Program-made: the position numbers and the translations under genes
Virus record (IMG/VR): IMGVR_UViG_3300032086_001497
Location: 1-44,615 of that record
Length of the DNA stretch: 44,615 nucleotides
Reading direction: 5' to 3' (one strand)
Source of the DNA: a virus
Part shown: piece after piece, positions 7,519-15,569 of the stretch
Position numbering within the stretch: position 1 is the first letter of the stretch
Layout: every line of letters starts with the position of its first letter
Notes under the pieces: model-generated
The model's database searches: none
What the model saw: the letters and a program-made list of their open reading frames with translations, nothing else
Told to the model about the DNA's origin: nothing

Positions 7519-9947
7519 TATCCAAAGAAATCCTCAAGTGTTGCCTTTGGTTCTGCTTCCCAACCCACAGCCGAAAGAATCGGTTCCAGTGGGTCAAGGA
7601 ATGTTTTAGCAAACATCTTATCATAATCAACGGATGATGTCAACCCCAGTTCTTTAGGAAATTGACCAGAGAAGGAAATAATGTTTTCTTTGATTTTGTT
7701 GGGGACTCGCAGATAAATGAATTTGATTTTCTCCCCGTCCTGAATCTTTTCGTATTTGTTCTGAAGACCCTCGAACCGAATGTAATGATTATATAGAAGC
7801 GCACCCCGAACGTGAATGGGTGTACCCTTACCATAGATAGTAGTCTTGTCTTCCCACTTACGCAACTCACTTACACCACGTGGAAAGGCCACATCTTCGG
7901 GTGGGAGTGATGAAAACTCTTGGCGAAACTTTCGAATAAATTCTTGAGTTTCTTCTTCGGTCCCAGTTACGATGATGGAGAACAAATCCTTGAAACGTTC
8001 ACGAACAATCTGGGGCGTCGATGACTTGACGGCCTCGATACCCATCATCTTGAGTTTGGGTTCCGCAAACCGAACACCCTCACTATCGTGTACGTTGAGA
8101 ATGTATCGTTTCTTTGCCATCCAGATACCACGGTCAGCAATCACCTCACGCTTCATCACCATACGATTGACATACGCATTGGTTTCTTTTGCGAGGTTGT
8201 CATACGCCTTCTCAATTACGTTTTCAAAATGTTCGCACACCTTGTCGAGAAAGTTAACGGGGTTCGCTGGGTTGTGTTGTTTCACCAACTGAGACATATT
8301 GATATAAACAGAGTCAGTATCAATCGCAATCACATAATCATCTTTTGTCCCTAGTAATTCCTGCATCTCATCGTTTACCGCCTTCTCAGCGCAACGTATC
8401 GCACGCTGGCCGGACAATGTGACACCCTCAGCAAGTCGATGGTCAAAGTAACGAAACCATTTGTTTGCGAGAGCACCATAGAGAGAGTTCATTAGAATCT
8501 TGATACCCGTCTGTTCAGTGTCAAGAGTATCAATCTTTATCGCAAGTTTCTTGGAAGGATTCTTTTCGTATTCTTGTTTCGCCTCCAACATCTCTTTCTT
8601 AATACCAACTCGACGGTCATAAAACTTACGAATAACTTTGGGTACAATACCTTCAAACTTATTAGAGTATCGTGTTCCGTTCGCAGCCTCACACACACCA
8701 TCGTCACTAAGAGTTTCGGGGGACATATTGTATTGAACAATAATGTTAGGATACAGAGAGTTCAGGTCAAACGAACAGACCCAATCGTGAGCACCCACTT
8801 CGGGGTCTTTCACAAAACCACCAGCAATTTTATTATTGACTTCTGCAACGGGTGGTTTGGGTGGAATGACCTTACCCTCAGCAATCAACTCGTTATAGAT
8901 GATTGCATCCCAGATAGCTGTGGTACCCAACGCATCACCAAGATTTGTTTTCGCGCCATATGCCATCGTCATCACCAGAGTGATGATACCCAACTTCTCT
9001 TCGAGTCGGTCAACCAGTTCAACGTCTTTTATGTTATAGTCGATAAACTTCTGAAAATCGTGTTTATATAATGAGTGCAGAGAACCATACTCATCATAAG
9101 AAAGTTTTCGTTCACCCAGTACGACATTTGCGATGTGGTCAAGTTTATAAGATTCTTGTTGTCCATATGTATTCCACGTGAATTTTTTAAACAGGTCGAA
9201 GTAGTCTAGCTGAACGATACCATCAAGGTCATACGAGATTTGTTCTCGACCACCCAGTGTCGGAATCATTCTTTTGCGTACCAACTTCCACGGCGACATT
9301 TCTAGATATTCGTTTGTGGTGAACAGATTCATCATTCGATTGACCAGATACGGTATATCAAACAACTTGGTGTTCCAACCCGTTACGATATCGGGACAGT
9401 TACCTTTCCACCAACCTAAGAAGGATTGCAGTAAGGATTCTTCGTCAACGCACTTAAAGTATTTAACATTCTTCTCAGACAGGGTTTCATCATAGTCATA
9501 CAATCCAAAAACATAATAGGTACTGTCCTGATTGTTTTTGACTGTGATAGAAATGACAGGATGTTTTGCCTCATCGGGAGCTGGGAATCCCTCGTCTGAT
9601 GCCACCTCGATATCAATTGTACAAACGTTTACCATATCCCTATCGAACTTAACTTCGTTCGGGAATTTGTTTGCGATAAACTGAGTGACGAAGTTTGTCT
9701 GACCATAGACGGCGAAGTTCGGTACATTCTTATACCGTTGTTCGAATTCACGTGCATCCTGCATCGAATCGAATTCAATCGGAGAAACTTTATGTCCGTC
9801 TAGGGTTTTGTATTTGTCGGTTGCTTTGGGGGATTGTACGAAGAGTACAGGTTTAAATTTTATTTTTTCTTGAACCCGCTGACCGTTTTTGAAACCACGA
9901 TAGAGAAGGTTGTTGCCGTATTTTGAGACTGATGTATAAAAATTCAT
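7518..9947 (-). CDS. 43: DNA polymerase, family B (gp43)
   Basis: Replicative polymerase with 3'-5' proofreading, 809 aa (T4 gp43 is 898). Exo I is TIDIE (D112, E114), Exo [15 protein letters not shown] at 188-200 (N192, D197) and Exo [11 protein letters not shown] at 304-311 (D308). Polymerase motif A is DLNSLYP at 394-400, motif [15 protein letters not shown] at 483-496 and motif C DTDS at 543-546. The N terminus ([13 protein letters not shown]) aligns with the start of T4 gp43, so the ATG at 9947 is well supported. No ribosome site precedes it, and a consensus promoter places the transcript start on the ATG. Confidence 0.98.
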   Translation of the reverse strand: MNFYTSVSKYGNNLLYRGFKNGQRVQEKIKFKPVLFVQSPKATDKYKTLDGHKVSPIEFDSMQDAREFEQRYKNVPNFAVYGQTNFVTQFIANKFPNEVKFDRDMVNVCTIDIEVASDEGFPAPDEAKHPVISITVKNNQDSTYYVFGLYDYDETLSEKNVKYFKCVDEESLLQSFLGWWKGNCPDIVTGWNTKLFDIPYLVNRMMNLFTTNEYLEMSPWKLVRKRMIPTLGGREQISYDLDGIVQLDYFDLFKKFTWNTYGQQESYKLDHIANVVLGERKLSYDEYGSLHSLYKHDFQKFIDYNIKDVELVDRLEEKLGIITLVMTMAYGAKTNLGDALGTTAIWDAIIYNELIAEGKVIPPKPPVAEVNNKIAGGFVKDPEVGAHDWVCSFDLNSLYPNIIVQYNMSPETLSDDGVCEAANGTRYSNKFEGIVPKVIRKFYDRRVGIKKEMLEAKQEYEKNPSKKLAIKIDTLDTEQTGIKILMNSLYGALANKWFRYFDHRLAEGVTLSGQRAIRCAEKAVNDEMQELLGTKDDYVIAIDTDSVYINMSQLVKQHNPANPVNFLDKVCEHFENVIEKAYDNLAKETNAYVNRMVMKREVIADRGIWMAKKRYILNVHDSEGVRFAEPKLKMMGIEAVKSSTPQIVRERFKDLFSIIVTGTEEETQEFIRKFRQEFSSLPPEDVAFPRGVSELRKWEDKTTIYGKGTPIHVRGALLYNHYIRFEGLQNKYEKIQDGEKIKFIYLRVPNKIKENIISFSGQFPKELGLTSSVDYDKMFAKTFLDPLEPILSAVGWEAEPKATLEDFFG

Positions 9948-9953
9948 AGACCC

Positions 9954-9982
9954 ATTATATGATAAAATTTATAGGAAGTCAA
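9954..9982 (-). promoter_or_regulatory. sigma70-type promoter of gp43
   Basis: TTGACT at 9977-9982 and a perfect TATAAT at 9954-9959 are separated by exactly 17 bp on the minus strand. Six bases after the -10 box comes the A of the gp43 ATG (9947), the normal position of +1. This would give a leaderless gp43 mRNA. Confidence 0.85.
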
Positions 9983-9989
9983 GGGTGGT

Positions 9990-10014
9990 GTGGCGTTTTT
10001 GGGAGGAACGCCAC
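9990..10014 (-). other. Stem-loop between small-protein genes and gp43
   Basis: A perfect 8-bp stem (GTGGCGTT/AACGCCAC) with a 9-nt loop lies just downstream of the two tiny membrane-protein genes and just upstream of the gp43 promoter. The minus-strand transcript has no T-run after it, so it is not a standard terminator. It may protect a 3' end or act with a factor. Nothing else was seen in 9983-10029. Confidence 0.5.
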
Positions 10015-10029
10015 GGAAACCCTACCACA

Positions 10030-10155
10030 TTAAATCATTGGCATATAAGTAGCGTTTACCATCAACTCAGGGTACATAATTGGACCCATAAATCCTAGTA
10101 TACAGCCACCTACAACAATTGCTGCTAACGTGTAATTCCTGATTTTGATAATCAT
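10030..10155 (-). CDS. Tiny membrane protein, 41 aa
   Basis: A short open frame starting ATG at 10155, overlapping the stop of the preceding 32-aa gene (ATGA). The product has a basic start (MIIKIRNY), one hydrophobic helix (TLAAIVVGGCILGFMGPI) and a short Met-rich end (MYPELMVNATYMPMI). No family recognised. It is the last of three chained genes (77, 32 and 41 aa), which supports it being translated. A single-helix inner-membrane protein is inferred. Confidence 0.5.
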   Translation of the reverse strand: MIIKIRNYTLAAIVVGGCILGFMGPIMYPELMVNATYMPMI

Positions 10156-10250
10156 GATATCACCGTCAACACAATCATTGCTGGCGCAACTAATAATGCA
10201 GTAGCAAGCATGTAAACCGCTTGCGCTTCTTCGCTACATAAAACTTTCAT
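10152..10250 (-). CDS. Tiny hydrophobic protein, 32 aa
   Basis: A short open frame from ATG at 10250, overlapping the upstream stop as TAATG. After MKVLCSEEAQ it is almost wholly hydrophobic (AVYMLATALLVAPAMIVLTV), enough for one membrane helix. The stop overlaps the next start (ATGA). It is too short for family assignment; the coupled start and stop on both sides are the main reason to accept it. Confidence 0.45.
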   Translation of the reverse strand: MKVLCSEEAQAVYMLATALLVAPAMIVLTVIS

Positions 10251-10483
10251 TACTCCTCCTTTGCAGATACCTTATAACCAGCGGCTTCCCATTGTTCAAT
10301 GGTTCGACACTTCATTTTTTTAACAGTAAGACCAGCAGGTCCACGAACTTCTACTCGTGCACAAAACTTACCATCTTCGGTTGCCTTGGCAACATAGTCT
10401 TGTTCGTCTGCTTGTACAGGTTGAGCAACAAGTGATGCTGCGAAAATAACACCGCTACATGCGGTCATGATTTCTTTTTTCAT
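10250..10483 (-). CDS. Small exported protein with signal peptide
   Basis: A 77-aa protein with a clear Sec signal: MKKE, hydrophobic TACSGVIFAASLVA, then QPVQA with likely cleavage after A25. The mature part is about 52 residues, soluble, with C41 and C59, which could form a disulfide in the periplasm. ARVEVRGPAGLTVKKMKCRT and the C-terminal EQWEAAGYKV resemble short host periplasmic proteins, but I recognise no family. A strong AAGGA site precedes the ATG. It follows hsp20 by 18 bases and is probably on the same early transcript. Possible roles in envelope modification or superinfection exclusion are speculation. Confidence 0.7.
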   Translation of the reverse strand: MKKEIMTACSGVIFAASLVAQPVQADEQDYVAKATEDGKFCARVEVRGPAGLTVKKMKCRTIEQWEAAGYKVSAKEE

Positions 10484-10501
10484 TTTAACGTCCTTATGAG
10501 A

Positions 10502-10930
10502 TTAGATTTTGATTTCGATCTTTCTCGGACGCTGTTCTTCGGGCAGTTCAACTCTCAATTTAATGACTAGTAAACCGTTGACGAATCCAGCTCCATCAAC
10601 GACAACATGGTCAGCGAGTCTAAATGTTTCCACGAATTTCTTGGTGGTAATCCCTTTATGAAGATACGTCTTACCTTCTTCTTCTTTTGGGTTACCCTTG
10701 ATGATTAGAACTCCAGGCTTTGCCTCAATTTCTAAATCAGCTCTTTCGTAACCACCCAGTGCAAGTTCGATGGCGTATTCCGTCTCACTATATTTTACAA
10801 TATTGTGACGGGGAAAACCCTTCTCATTTGCGCCAATGGCGGTTAGTCTTTCTACCTCGTCCCATACATGGTCGAAACCAATGAAACGAGAATGTGGGAA
10901 CGAAAACACTTTGCTTCGTGTATTAACCAT
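10502..10930 (-). CDS. Small heat-shock protein (Hsp20/alpha-crystallin)
   Basis: An ATP-independent chaperone that holds unfolding proteins, 142 aa. The N-terminal arm is about 1-40 (RFIGFDHVWDEVERL). The alpha-crystallin domain runs from about 44 to 135, with strands YAIELALGGY, DLEIEAKPGVLIIKGN, KKFVETFRLADHVVVDGAGFVNG and LLVIKLRVELPEE. GLLVIKL is the family's G-x-L-x-I/V-like motif. The C-terminal tail KIEIKI supplies the IxI anchoring motif. A consensus promoter lies 68 bases upstream and a GGAG ribosome site precedes the ATG, so it should be expressed early. Hsp20 genes are frequent in marine T4-like phages. Confidence 0.95.
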   Translation of the reverse strand: MVNTRSKVFSFPHSRFIGFDHVWDEVERLTAIGANEKGFPRHNIVKYSETEYAIELALGGYERADLEIEAKPGVLIIKGNPKEEEGKTYLHKGITTKKFVETFRLADHVVVDGAGFVNGLLVIKLRVELPEEQRPRKIEIKI

Positions 10931-10997
10931 AACGGTCTCCTTATCTTTAAGCGAGATTGTTGTCTAACTACCGGACCATTCCGCGTAGTCGTTAATA

Positions 10998-11026
10998 TAT
11001 ATAACACTTTTGTTTTTAAATGTCAA
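10998..11026 (-). promoter_or_regulatory. sigma70-type promoter of hsp20
   Basis: A perfect TTGACA at 11021-11026, a 17-bp spacer and TATATA at 10998-11003 on the minus strand. The expected start near 10991 gives a leader of about 60 nt for hsp20. The only other content of this 108-bp gap is the ribosome site. Confidence 0.85.
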
Positions 11027-11038
11027 CTATTTTCTTTT

Positions 11039-11725
11039 TTATCGATTATCAATTATCCAAAACCTTCTGAGGCCGTGTTCCCATCTTTTATCATTTTTAA
11101 CAACCCAATCGTATCTATGTCCTTTATTGGGGTTATTTGACATGGTAGCATTAAGGTCCTTGTCATCATAACGAGTCCACTTACACCCGTTTTTATTTAA
11201 TATTTTTTCAACAAAAGCTGGAGATGGTTTTGTTCCTTTACCATTAACCGCTTGGTCGTTGACAGCTTTAGGTTCTTGAACTTTAATTTCAAAATCTGGG
11301 TCTAAACTATCACAAACCTCCGTTTCTAAAAACATAACATTAGTATGTGTTAAAGCACATTCAAGGTCTTGTTGCCAATTATCTAAATGGTACAATACGC
11401 CCCAATGAATGATAAAATCAAACTTTTTTTCGAGGTTCCAAGGATTGTCTTGGTCTAACAACATTAGTTCTCTGTCTGGATTTATTTTCGAAAACCCCTC
11501 TCTATGAATTTCATTTCCGTCAGTGAAAGTAATATCACAACTAAACCTTTCAATAAGTTCTTTTCCTGTATGACCGTATCCACAACCAAGTTCAAGTCCG
11601 GTAGCCTCATGAAAAAAATTTTCACCCATGACAGAAACTATTTTTTTAATTCTAGATTCTCTCCACGGAATATATAAACCTTCGAATTGTGCGGTTTTTT
11701 TAAAATCACTGGGTTCGTTCGACAT
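11039..11725 (-). CDS. Class I SAM-dependent methyltransferase
   Basis: A 228-aa protein with motif I LELGCGYGHTG at 44-54, which binds S-adenosylmethionine. ITFTDGNE follows as motif II, and FDFIIHWGVLYHL is the motif IV-like strand before a helix. No DNA-methylase signature (DPPY/NPPY) is seen, so a small molecule or glycan is a more likely target than DNA. The C-terminal GLRRFWIID pattern occurs in methyltransferases near sugar or lipid gene clusters. It lies next to an NAD-dependent epimerase, which supports a surface-sugar role (inference). Confidence 0.85.
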   Translation of the reverse strand: MSNEPSDFKKTAQFEGLYIPWRESRIKKIVSVMGENFFHEATGLELGCGYGHTGKELIERFSCDITFTDGNEIHREGFSKINPDRELMLLDQDNPWNLEKKFDFIIHWGVLYHLDNWQQDLECALTHTNVMFLETEVCDSLDPDFEIKVQEPKAVNDQAVNGKGTKPSPAFVEKILNKNGCKWTRYDDKDLNATMSNNPNKGHRYDWVVKNDKRWEHGLRRFWIIDNR

Positions 11726-11728
11726 AAC

Positions 11729-11935
11729 TTAAATCTCCATATTTTCTTCAATTAACCACTCTTTTTCACCAGCGAATGTTGGTGCGTCGGTTAATGCTTC
11801 GTCAATAAATTTACGAAGACGATACAACTTTTGTTTCTGTGGCCAATTAACAAACCCAGTCATATTTGGATCGTTCATGTTATTAATCCACGTTCTCACA
11901 TCTTTTTCCACTTGTTCATAACTAGAAATAATCAT
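11729..11935 (-). CDS. Hypothetical protein, 68 aa
   Basis: Not recognised. It is probably all-helical: a first helix around SYEQVEKDVRTWINNM, a loop with Asn and Pro, then KQKLYRLRKFIDEAL. The ATG at 11935 overlaps the epimerase stop (TAATG), and three bases separate its stop from the methyltransferase start. It therefore sits as a coupled gene inside the presumed sugar-modification operon. Confidence 0.6.
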   Translation of the reverse strand: MIISSYEQVEKDVRTWINNMNDPNMTGFVNWPQKQKLYRLRKFIDEALTDAPTFAGEKEWLIEENMEI

Positions 11936-12663
11936 TATTTAATATCCTCTAATACATCATGTTCAGGTTCCCAACCATATTGGGACAAAATTGTGGGGTC
12001 AGCGCAAGTGTTTTCTCGTTCTCCCGTTACTTCACGAACAGGAAGGTTATTGTCTGGCCACAAATGGTCAGCAAGTTCTTTTACGGTATGGGGATTGCCA
12101 TTACCAACATCAATTGCTTTATGCCAACTCAATTTATCGAAGTTTTCGATACAAAGGTCAATCGCAGAACACACATCGTAAACGTGAGTCCAATCACGTG
12201 TGTGATTAGTGATATACTCTACATCTCTTCTCTTCAATTTATCGTATAACATATCAGGACGAGAATCTTCACCATATACCGTATGAAATCTTAGACCAAG
12301 TGTTCCATTAGGGGCAATCTCTTCGCAGACCTTTTTGGTTGTAGCATACGGAGATAACCACCACTCGTAGATACTTGAGGATGATGCCCAGATAATTGGT
12401 TTACCATAATACTCATTAAAGATTCGGCGTGTACCTTCGACGTTCATGGACCAGAACTCTTCAGGAATCTGATGAGAACGCCTTACGCCAGCATATGCTC
12501 CAAGATGTACAACGGCATCAACTGTTGGGTCATAAACATGATTACGAATATCGTCGTTAATATCTTCTTTAATGTCTAAACAAAGAAACTCATACTTTCC
12601 AATATATTGTTTAAAAAAGTTTCTACCTATAAAACCACTAGAACCAGTTAAAAGTATTTTCAT
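11935..12663 (-). CDS. NAD-dependent epimerase/dehydratase (extended SDR)
   Basis: Acts on a nucleotide-sugar, probably UDP- or dTDP-linked. The 242-aa protein has the Rossmann motif TGSSGFIG at 6-13, LGAYAGV at 54-60, the serine of the SSSSIYE strand (95-100) and the YATTK catalytic pair at 106-110 (Y106, K110). RFHTVYGEDSRPDM matches the substrate-binding segment of UDP-glucose 4-epimerase-like enzymes. It is shorter than the usual 310-340 aa, with a trimmed C-terminal half, though its catalytic residues are intact. The neighbouring methyltransferase suggests joint work on a surface glycan or on host lipopolysaccharide precursors. Confidence 0.9.
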   Translation of the reverse strand: MKILLTGSSGFIGRNFFKQYIGKYEFLCLDIKEDINDDIRNHVYDPTVDAVVHLGAYAGVRRSHQIPEEFWSMNVEGTRRIFNEYYGKPIIWASSSSIYEWWLSPYATTKKVCEEIAPNGTLGLRFHTVYGEDSRPDMLYDKLKRRDVEYITNHTRDWTHVYDVCSAIDLCIENFDKLSWHKAIDVGNGNPHTVKELADHLWPDNNLPVREVTGERENTCADPTILSQYGWEPEHDVLEDIK

Positions 12664-12678
12664 ATACTATGATGTAAT

Positions 12679-13083
12679 TCACTTATTACCGATATTGTAC
12701 TTAGGACACAGTTCCCACTGTTCTTTATCTCTATGGGAAATGATTTTAATTTGTCGCAACGGAGCACACAATTCCGCCTTCTTAGGATTATCTAATTTTA
12801 ATAAACCCCAATCAGATAACAATGTGGCAATTGTATTTCTTCGTGCGATATCGTTTTCTTCTAGATTAGACTTCTTACCATCAAGTAAGAACAGTTCTTT
12901 AAAGTGAACGATAAAATACCGGCCCTGTTTATGAAGAATGTGACAGGACTGATAAAGTTTTTGTTCTTTTCTTGAGGCAACGCCAATGCGGGTTAATGTT
13001 TCACGAATCTTTAAAAAGTCATCGGGTTCATTCAATATAATTTCTAACAGGTCGTTAGGATTCCATAAACTATTTTCTTCCAC
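12679..13083 (-). CDS. regA: RegA translational repressor
   Basis: Binds ribosome sites of early T4 mRNAs, including replication genes, and blocks their translation. Residues about 13-134 follow T4 RegA closely: DDFLKIRETLTRIGVAS, YQSCHILHKQGRYFIVHFKE, ARRNTIATLLSDWGLL, and the end WELCPKYNIGN. The frame opens with GTG at 13083, giving about 12 residues more than T4; a downstream TTG or CTG is an alternative start. It overlaps the gp62 end by 14 bp, keeping the classic clamp-loader-then-regA order. Confidence 0.96.
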   Translation of the reverse strand: MEENSLWNPNDLLEIILNEPDDFLKIRETLTRIGVASRKEQKLYQSCHILHKQGRYFIVHFKELFLLDGKKSNLEENDIARRNTIATLLSDWGLLKLDNPKKAELCAPLRQIKIISHRDKEQWELCPKYNIGNK

Positions 13084-13447
13084 CTTTATACACCTTATTT
13101 CTAATTATTTCAATTTGTTCAGGTGTTAAAAGAGATATAGCAGAACGAGCCTTTTCATTGCTGTATCCATAAAACTCTTTAACAACTTCCAAATCATCGA
13201 CACCGGAAGGTTTACCCCATTTAGTAAAGCGCTTCCTTTTTCTAACTATATTTAGTAAAAAATGAAATTGTAACTTTTTGTCGATATGATGATACTTGTT
13301 CATCTCATTCGAGAGCATTACAGTATCTTGGAAATAGGAAAGTTGACGATTTACAATAAACGGTAGATATTCTTTCTCCGCTTCATCATCAATCATAATA
13401 TCTTCTTTAGTATAGTTAATACTATTCACAAATTCAAATGGATTCAT
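13070..13447 (-). CDS. 62: Clamp-loader small subunit gp62
   Basis: Pairs with gp44 (one gp62 per four gp44) to load the gp45 clamp. The 125-aa protein is shorter than T4 gp62 (187 aa) but matches the marine T4-like form: MNPFEFVNSIN, PFIVNRQLSYFQDTVMLSNEMN, FHFLLNIVRKRKRFTKW, then VKEFYGYSNEKA and LTPEQIEII. The ATG overlaps the upstream membrane-protein stop (ATGA), and its 3' end overlaps regA. Identification rests on these blocks and on position. Confidence 0.9.
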   Translation of the reverse strand: MNPFEFVNSINYTKEDIMIDDEAEKEYLPFIVNRQLSYFQDTVMLSNEMNKYHHIDKKLQFHFLLNIVRKRKRFTKWGKPSGVDDLEVVKEFYGYSNEKARSAISLLTPEQIEIIRNKVYKGGRK

Positions 13448-14469
13448 TTTTTGTTCTTTTCATACATCTCATTAATTAAGTCAGCTTGTTCTTGTGTCAT
13501 CTTACGACTATCAAGTAGTTCGCCAGTCTTAGTGACATAACCCCTAGTAGTAGCGATTGCATCTTTCACCCACTTGGGCCTTTTTAGTTGTTTCGCATTA
13601 AATTTAGGTTTGGGTGGTGGTTCCGATACCGACACTTCCTGCACAGTTTCTTCTTGTATAGTTTCTACTGGCGTTTCTTTAATATCGTCTAAAACCAAAA
13701 CCTCTTTTGTTTTAACAGTCGTAGGTGTTTCCTCTCTTCTGGTCGCAATCGCTTTGGTACTTGCTATTAGTAATACCACAGCGAGTGGGTCAAAGACAAA
13801 CACCAACGAAAGAATAACACCTCTCACAGCCTTGTCATAGTAGTTCTGTGCTTCGTCGCCGTAGATTAATTCTGCGATATATTTAATCGCACCAATCTCT
13901 AACTCAAACGCAATATTTTCTCTCTTTAATTCTAACTCTTCTTCTTGTAGTTTGTCAATTGTTTGGGAGATTTCTTCTCGTGAAGCTTCTAATTGTGTGC
14001 GTTCTGTTTTCTGTTCTTCCCTTGCCTTTAAACCTCTGGTTATATACCCCCTTTCGATATACTCGTCAAGCGCAGCATCTAAAGAACCTAGTTGTTTGTC
14101 TATCGCATCTAAACGACGAGTTTCTGCTGACAATTTTCTTTGTACATTTTCTAGTTTAACATCATTATTAGATGTCTTGGTTTCCTGTTCTAAATGTGCC
14201 CTAGAAAGATAACCAAAAATACCCATACTGGTGATAAACATTAACACCACCACAGCGAGAGTTAGATACGATTTGATTGGAATACTGATTCGTTTCCACT
14301 CAAGATGTAACCATGCGGCCGTTACAAGTTTACCCACTTCGAGTGCACTGGCCATAATCACTACTGACCAGAACGCACCAGAAAATATCGTGGACAAACC
14401 TATAATCGAAAAGAATGCCGCAATCACCGCAAGCGTGATTGATGTTATAAACGCAAGGTAATTTGTCAA
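13444..14469 (-). CDS. Membrane protein with periplasmic or cytoplasmic coiled coil, between gp44 and gp62
   Basis: Not assigned to a family. The 341-aa protein has predicted membrane helices near 5-27, 32-53, 66-88 and 217-238. A long heptad-like charged segment lies at about 95-195 (KLSAETRRLDAIDKQLGSL and onward). The C-terminal tail is rich in Glu, Thr and Pro, then basic (PKPKFNAKQLKRPKWVKD). The architecture is reminiscent of DUF4407-type bacterial membrane proteins. The frame opens with TTG at 14469; the next Met is residue 39. It is coupled to gp62 (ATGA), an unusual place for a membrane protein. A link between replication and the envelope is possible but unproven. Confidence 0.75.
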   Translation of the reverse strand: MTNYLAFITSITLAVIAAFFSIIGLSTIFSGAFWSVVIMASALEVGKLVTAAWLHLEWKRISIPIKSYLTLAVVVLMFITSMGIFGYLSRAHLEQETKTSNNDVKLENVQRKLSAETRRLDAIDKQLGSLDAALDEYIERGYITRGLKAREEQKTERTQLEASREEISQTIDKLQEEELELKRENIAFELEIGAIKYIAELIYGDEAQNYYDKAVRGVILSLVFVFDPLAVVLLIASTKAIATRREETPTTVKTKEVLVLDDIKETPVETIQEETVQEVSVSEPPPKPKFNAKQLKRPKWVKDAIATTRGYVTKTGELLDSRKMTQEQADLINEMYEKNKK

Positions 14470-14491
14470 AATAGAAACTTACTTTGAAGGA

Positions 14492-15430
14492 CTATTTTAT
14501 ATTTATATTAGCCATAAGTTCTGTAAGACAGGCGACCATATTTAACTCGTGGTCGGCAACAAACGCATTCTTGTACTGATAGTCAGCCAGAATCAATACC
14601 AGATTAGGAATTGTACTGGTTTCTACGTTATCATACATTCTGTCATAGATACCACGAAAGATTGTGTTTGGGTCAACGTCCACATTATTCACAACCCATG
14701 TTCTCATTTTCTTAAAGTCTTTATCTTTAAGAGCCTTGAACAACAAGTCATAATCGTTGTTATCAGCAGCATTCAACACAACCGTTTCGAGTTGACCACC
14801 AATAGAATGTCTCTGACACTCATTGATAACACGACGCCAATCAGGAGCGTGTCTCATAATTAACTGTACTAATGTTTCAGTTTTATATTCAACAAGTTCT
14901 TTGTCTAGAATATTTTTCAAACGTGCAAGAAAGGTTCCACAGAGTTCCGCAAGTTCTTTCTTGGTGGTGTTGAATTCGTACACACCACATCGAGAATGTA
15001 GTGGTTCGATGATACGATTCTTGAAGTTACAAGTAAGAATGAAACGACAGTTATCAGCAAACTCTTCAATAAACCCACGCAACGCTGGTTGGGTAGATTG
15101 GGGATTTAGGTAATCAGCCTCGTCTAAGATGACCACCTTGTATCCACCTTGCAAAGAGATTGAAGATGCAAACTGTTTTATCTTTCCTCGCAATGTGTCA
15201 ATGTTGCCTTCTTCAGACCCGTTAATAACAATGTGGTCTAAGTCGAGTTCATTACACAATGCTTTTGCAACGGTAGTCTTACCCAGTCCCGCTGTTCCGG
15301 TGAACAACATATTAGGCAAGTCACCATTGGCAACTATTTTTTCAAAAACGTTTTTTAAGGATTGTGGAAGAACACAATCATCAATTGATTGAGGGCGATA
15401 TTTTTCCACCCATAGAAAGTCGGATGACAT
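14492..15430 (-). CDS. 44: Clamp-loader large subunit gp44 (AAA+ ATPase)
   Basis: ATP-driven loader of the gp45 sliding clamp, 312 aa (T4 gp44 is 319). LWVEKYRPQSIDD at 6-18 is the usual loader N terminus. Walker A is GTAGLGKT at 45-52, Walker B VVILDEAD at 99-106, and the arginine-finger motif SRC is at 146-148. It stands just after the tRNA-Gly gene. The final codons contain a TATAAATA octamer, but this is probably chance in AT-rich coding sequence. Confidence 0.97.
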   Translation of the reverse strand: MSSDFLWVEKYRPQSIDDCVLPQSLKNVFEKIVANGDLPNMLFTGTAGLGKTTVAKALCNELDLDHIVINGSEEGNIDTLRGKIKQFASSISLQGGYKVVILDEADYLNPQSTQPALRGFIEEFADNCRFILTCNFKNRIIEPLHSRCGVYEFNTTKKELAELCGTFLARLKNILDKELVEYKTETLVQLIMRHAPDWRRVINECQRHSIGGQLETVVLNAADNNDYDLLFKALKDKDFKKMRTWVVNNVDVDPNTIFRGIYDRMYDNVETSTIPNLVLILADYQYKNAFVADHELNMVACLTELMANINIK

Positions 15431-15466
15431 TTAACTTTTCTCCATAAAACATAATATAAAAAAGAT

Positions 15467-15542
15467 TGGAGCGGGATGCGAGGTTCGAACTCACGACCTC
15501 AACCTTGGCAAGGTTGCGCTCTACCAACTGAGCTAATCCCGC
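15467..15542 (-). tRNA. tRNA-Gly (anticodon GCC)
   Basis: A full cloverleaf can be folded on the minus strand. The acceptor arm is GCGGGAT/ATCCCGC, the D-arm AGCTCAGTTGGTAGAGC, and the anticodon stem CAACC/GGTTG holds loop TTGCCAA with anticodon GCC. The T-arm contains GTTCGAAC, the discriminator is T, and CCA is encoded. It reads GGC and GGT glycine codons. It is 76 nt long and lies between gp44 and the small gene beside gp45. Confidence 0.97.
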
Positions 15543-15569
15543 TAAAATCATCAGGAGTAAAAGAAAAAT

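Noticed and set aside
8574-9071. 165-aa plus-strand open frame antisense to gp43
   Set aside because: It lies wholly opposite conserved polymerase exonuclease and palm motifs, has no ribosome site or family signal, and is best explained as a shadow of gp43 codon bias.
9990-10014. Stem-loop as an intrinsic terminator before gp43
   Set aside because: The stem is strong but no T-run follows on either strand, so it is listed only as a stem-loop.
14500-14507. TATAAATA late promoter upstream of the membrane-protein/gp62/regA genes
   Set aside because: The octamer lies inside the last gp44 codons (Asn-Ile-Asn-Ile-Lys), the downstream genes are early in T4, and a few chance hits are expected in AT-rich DNA.
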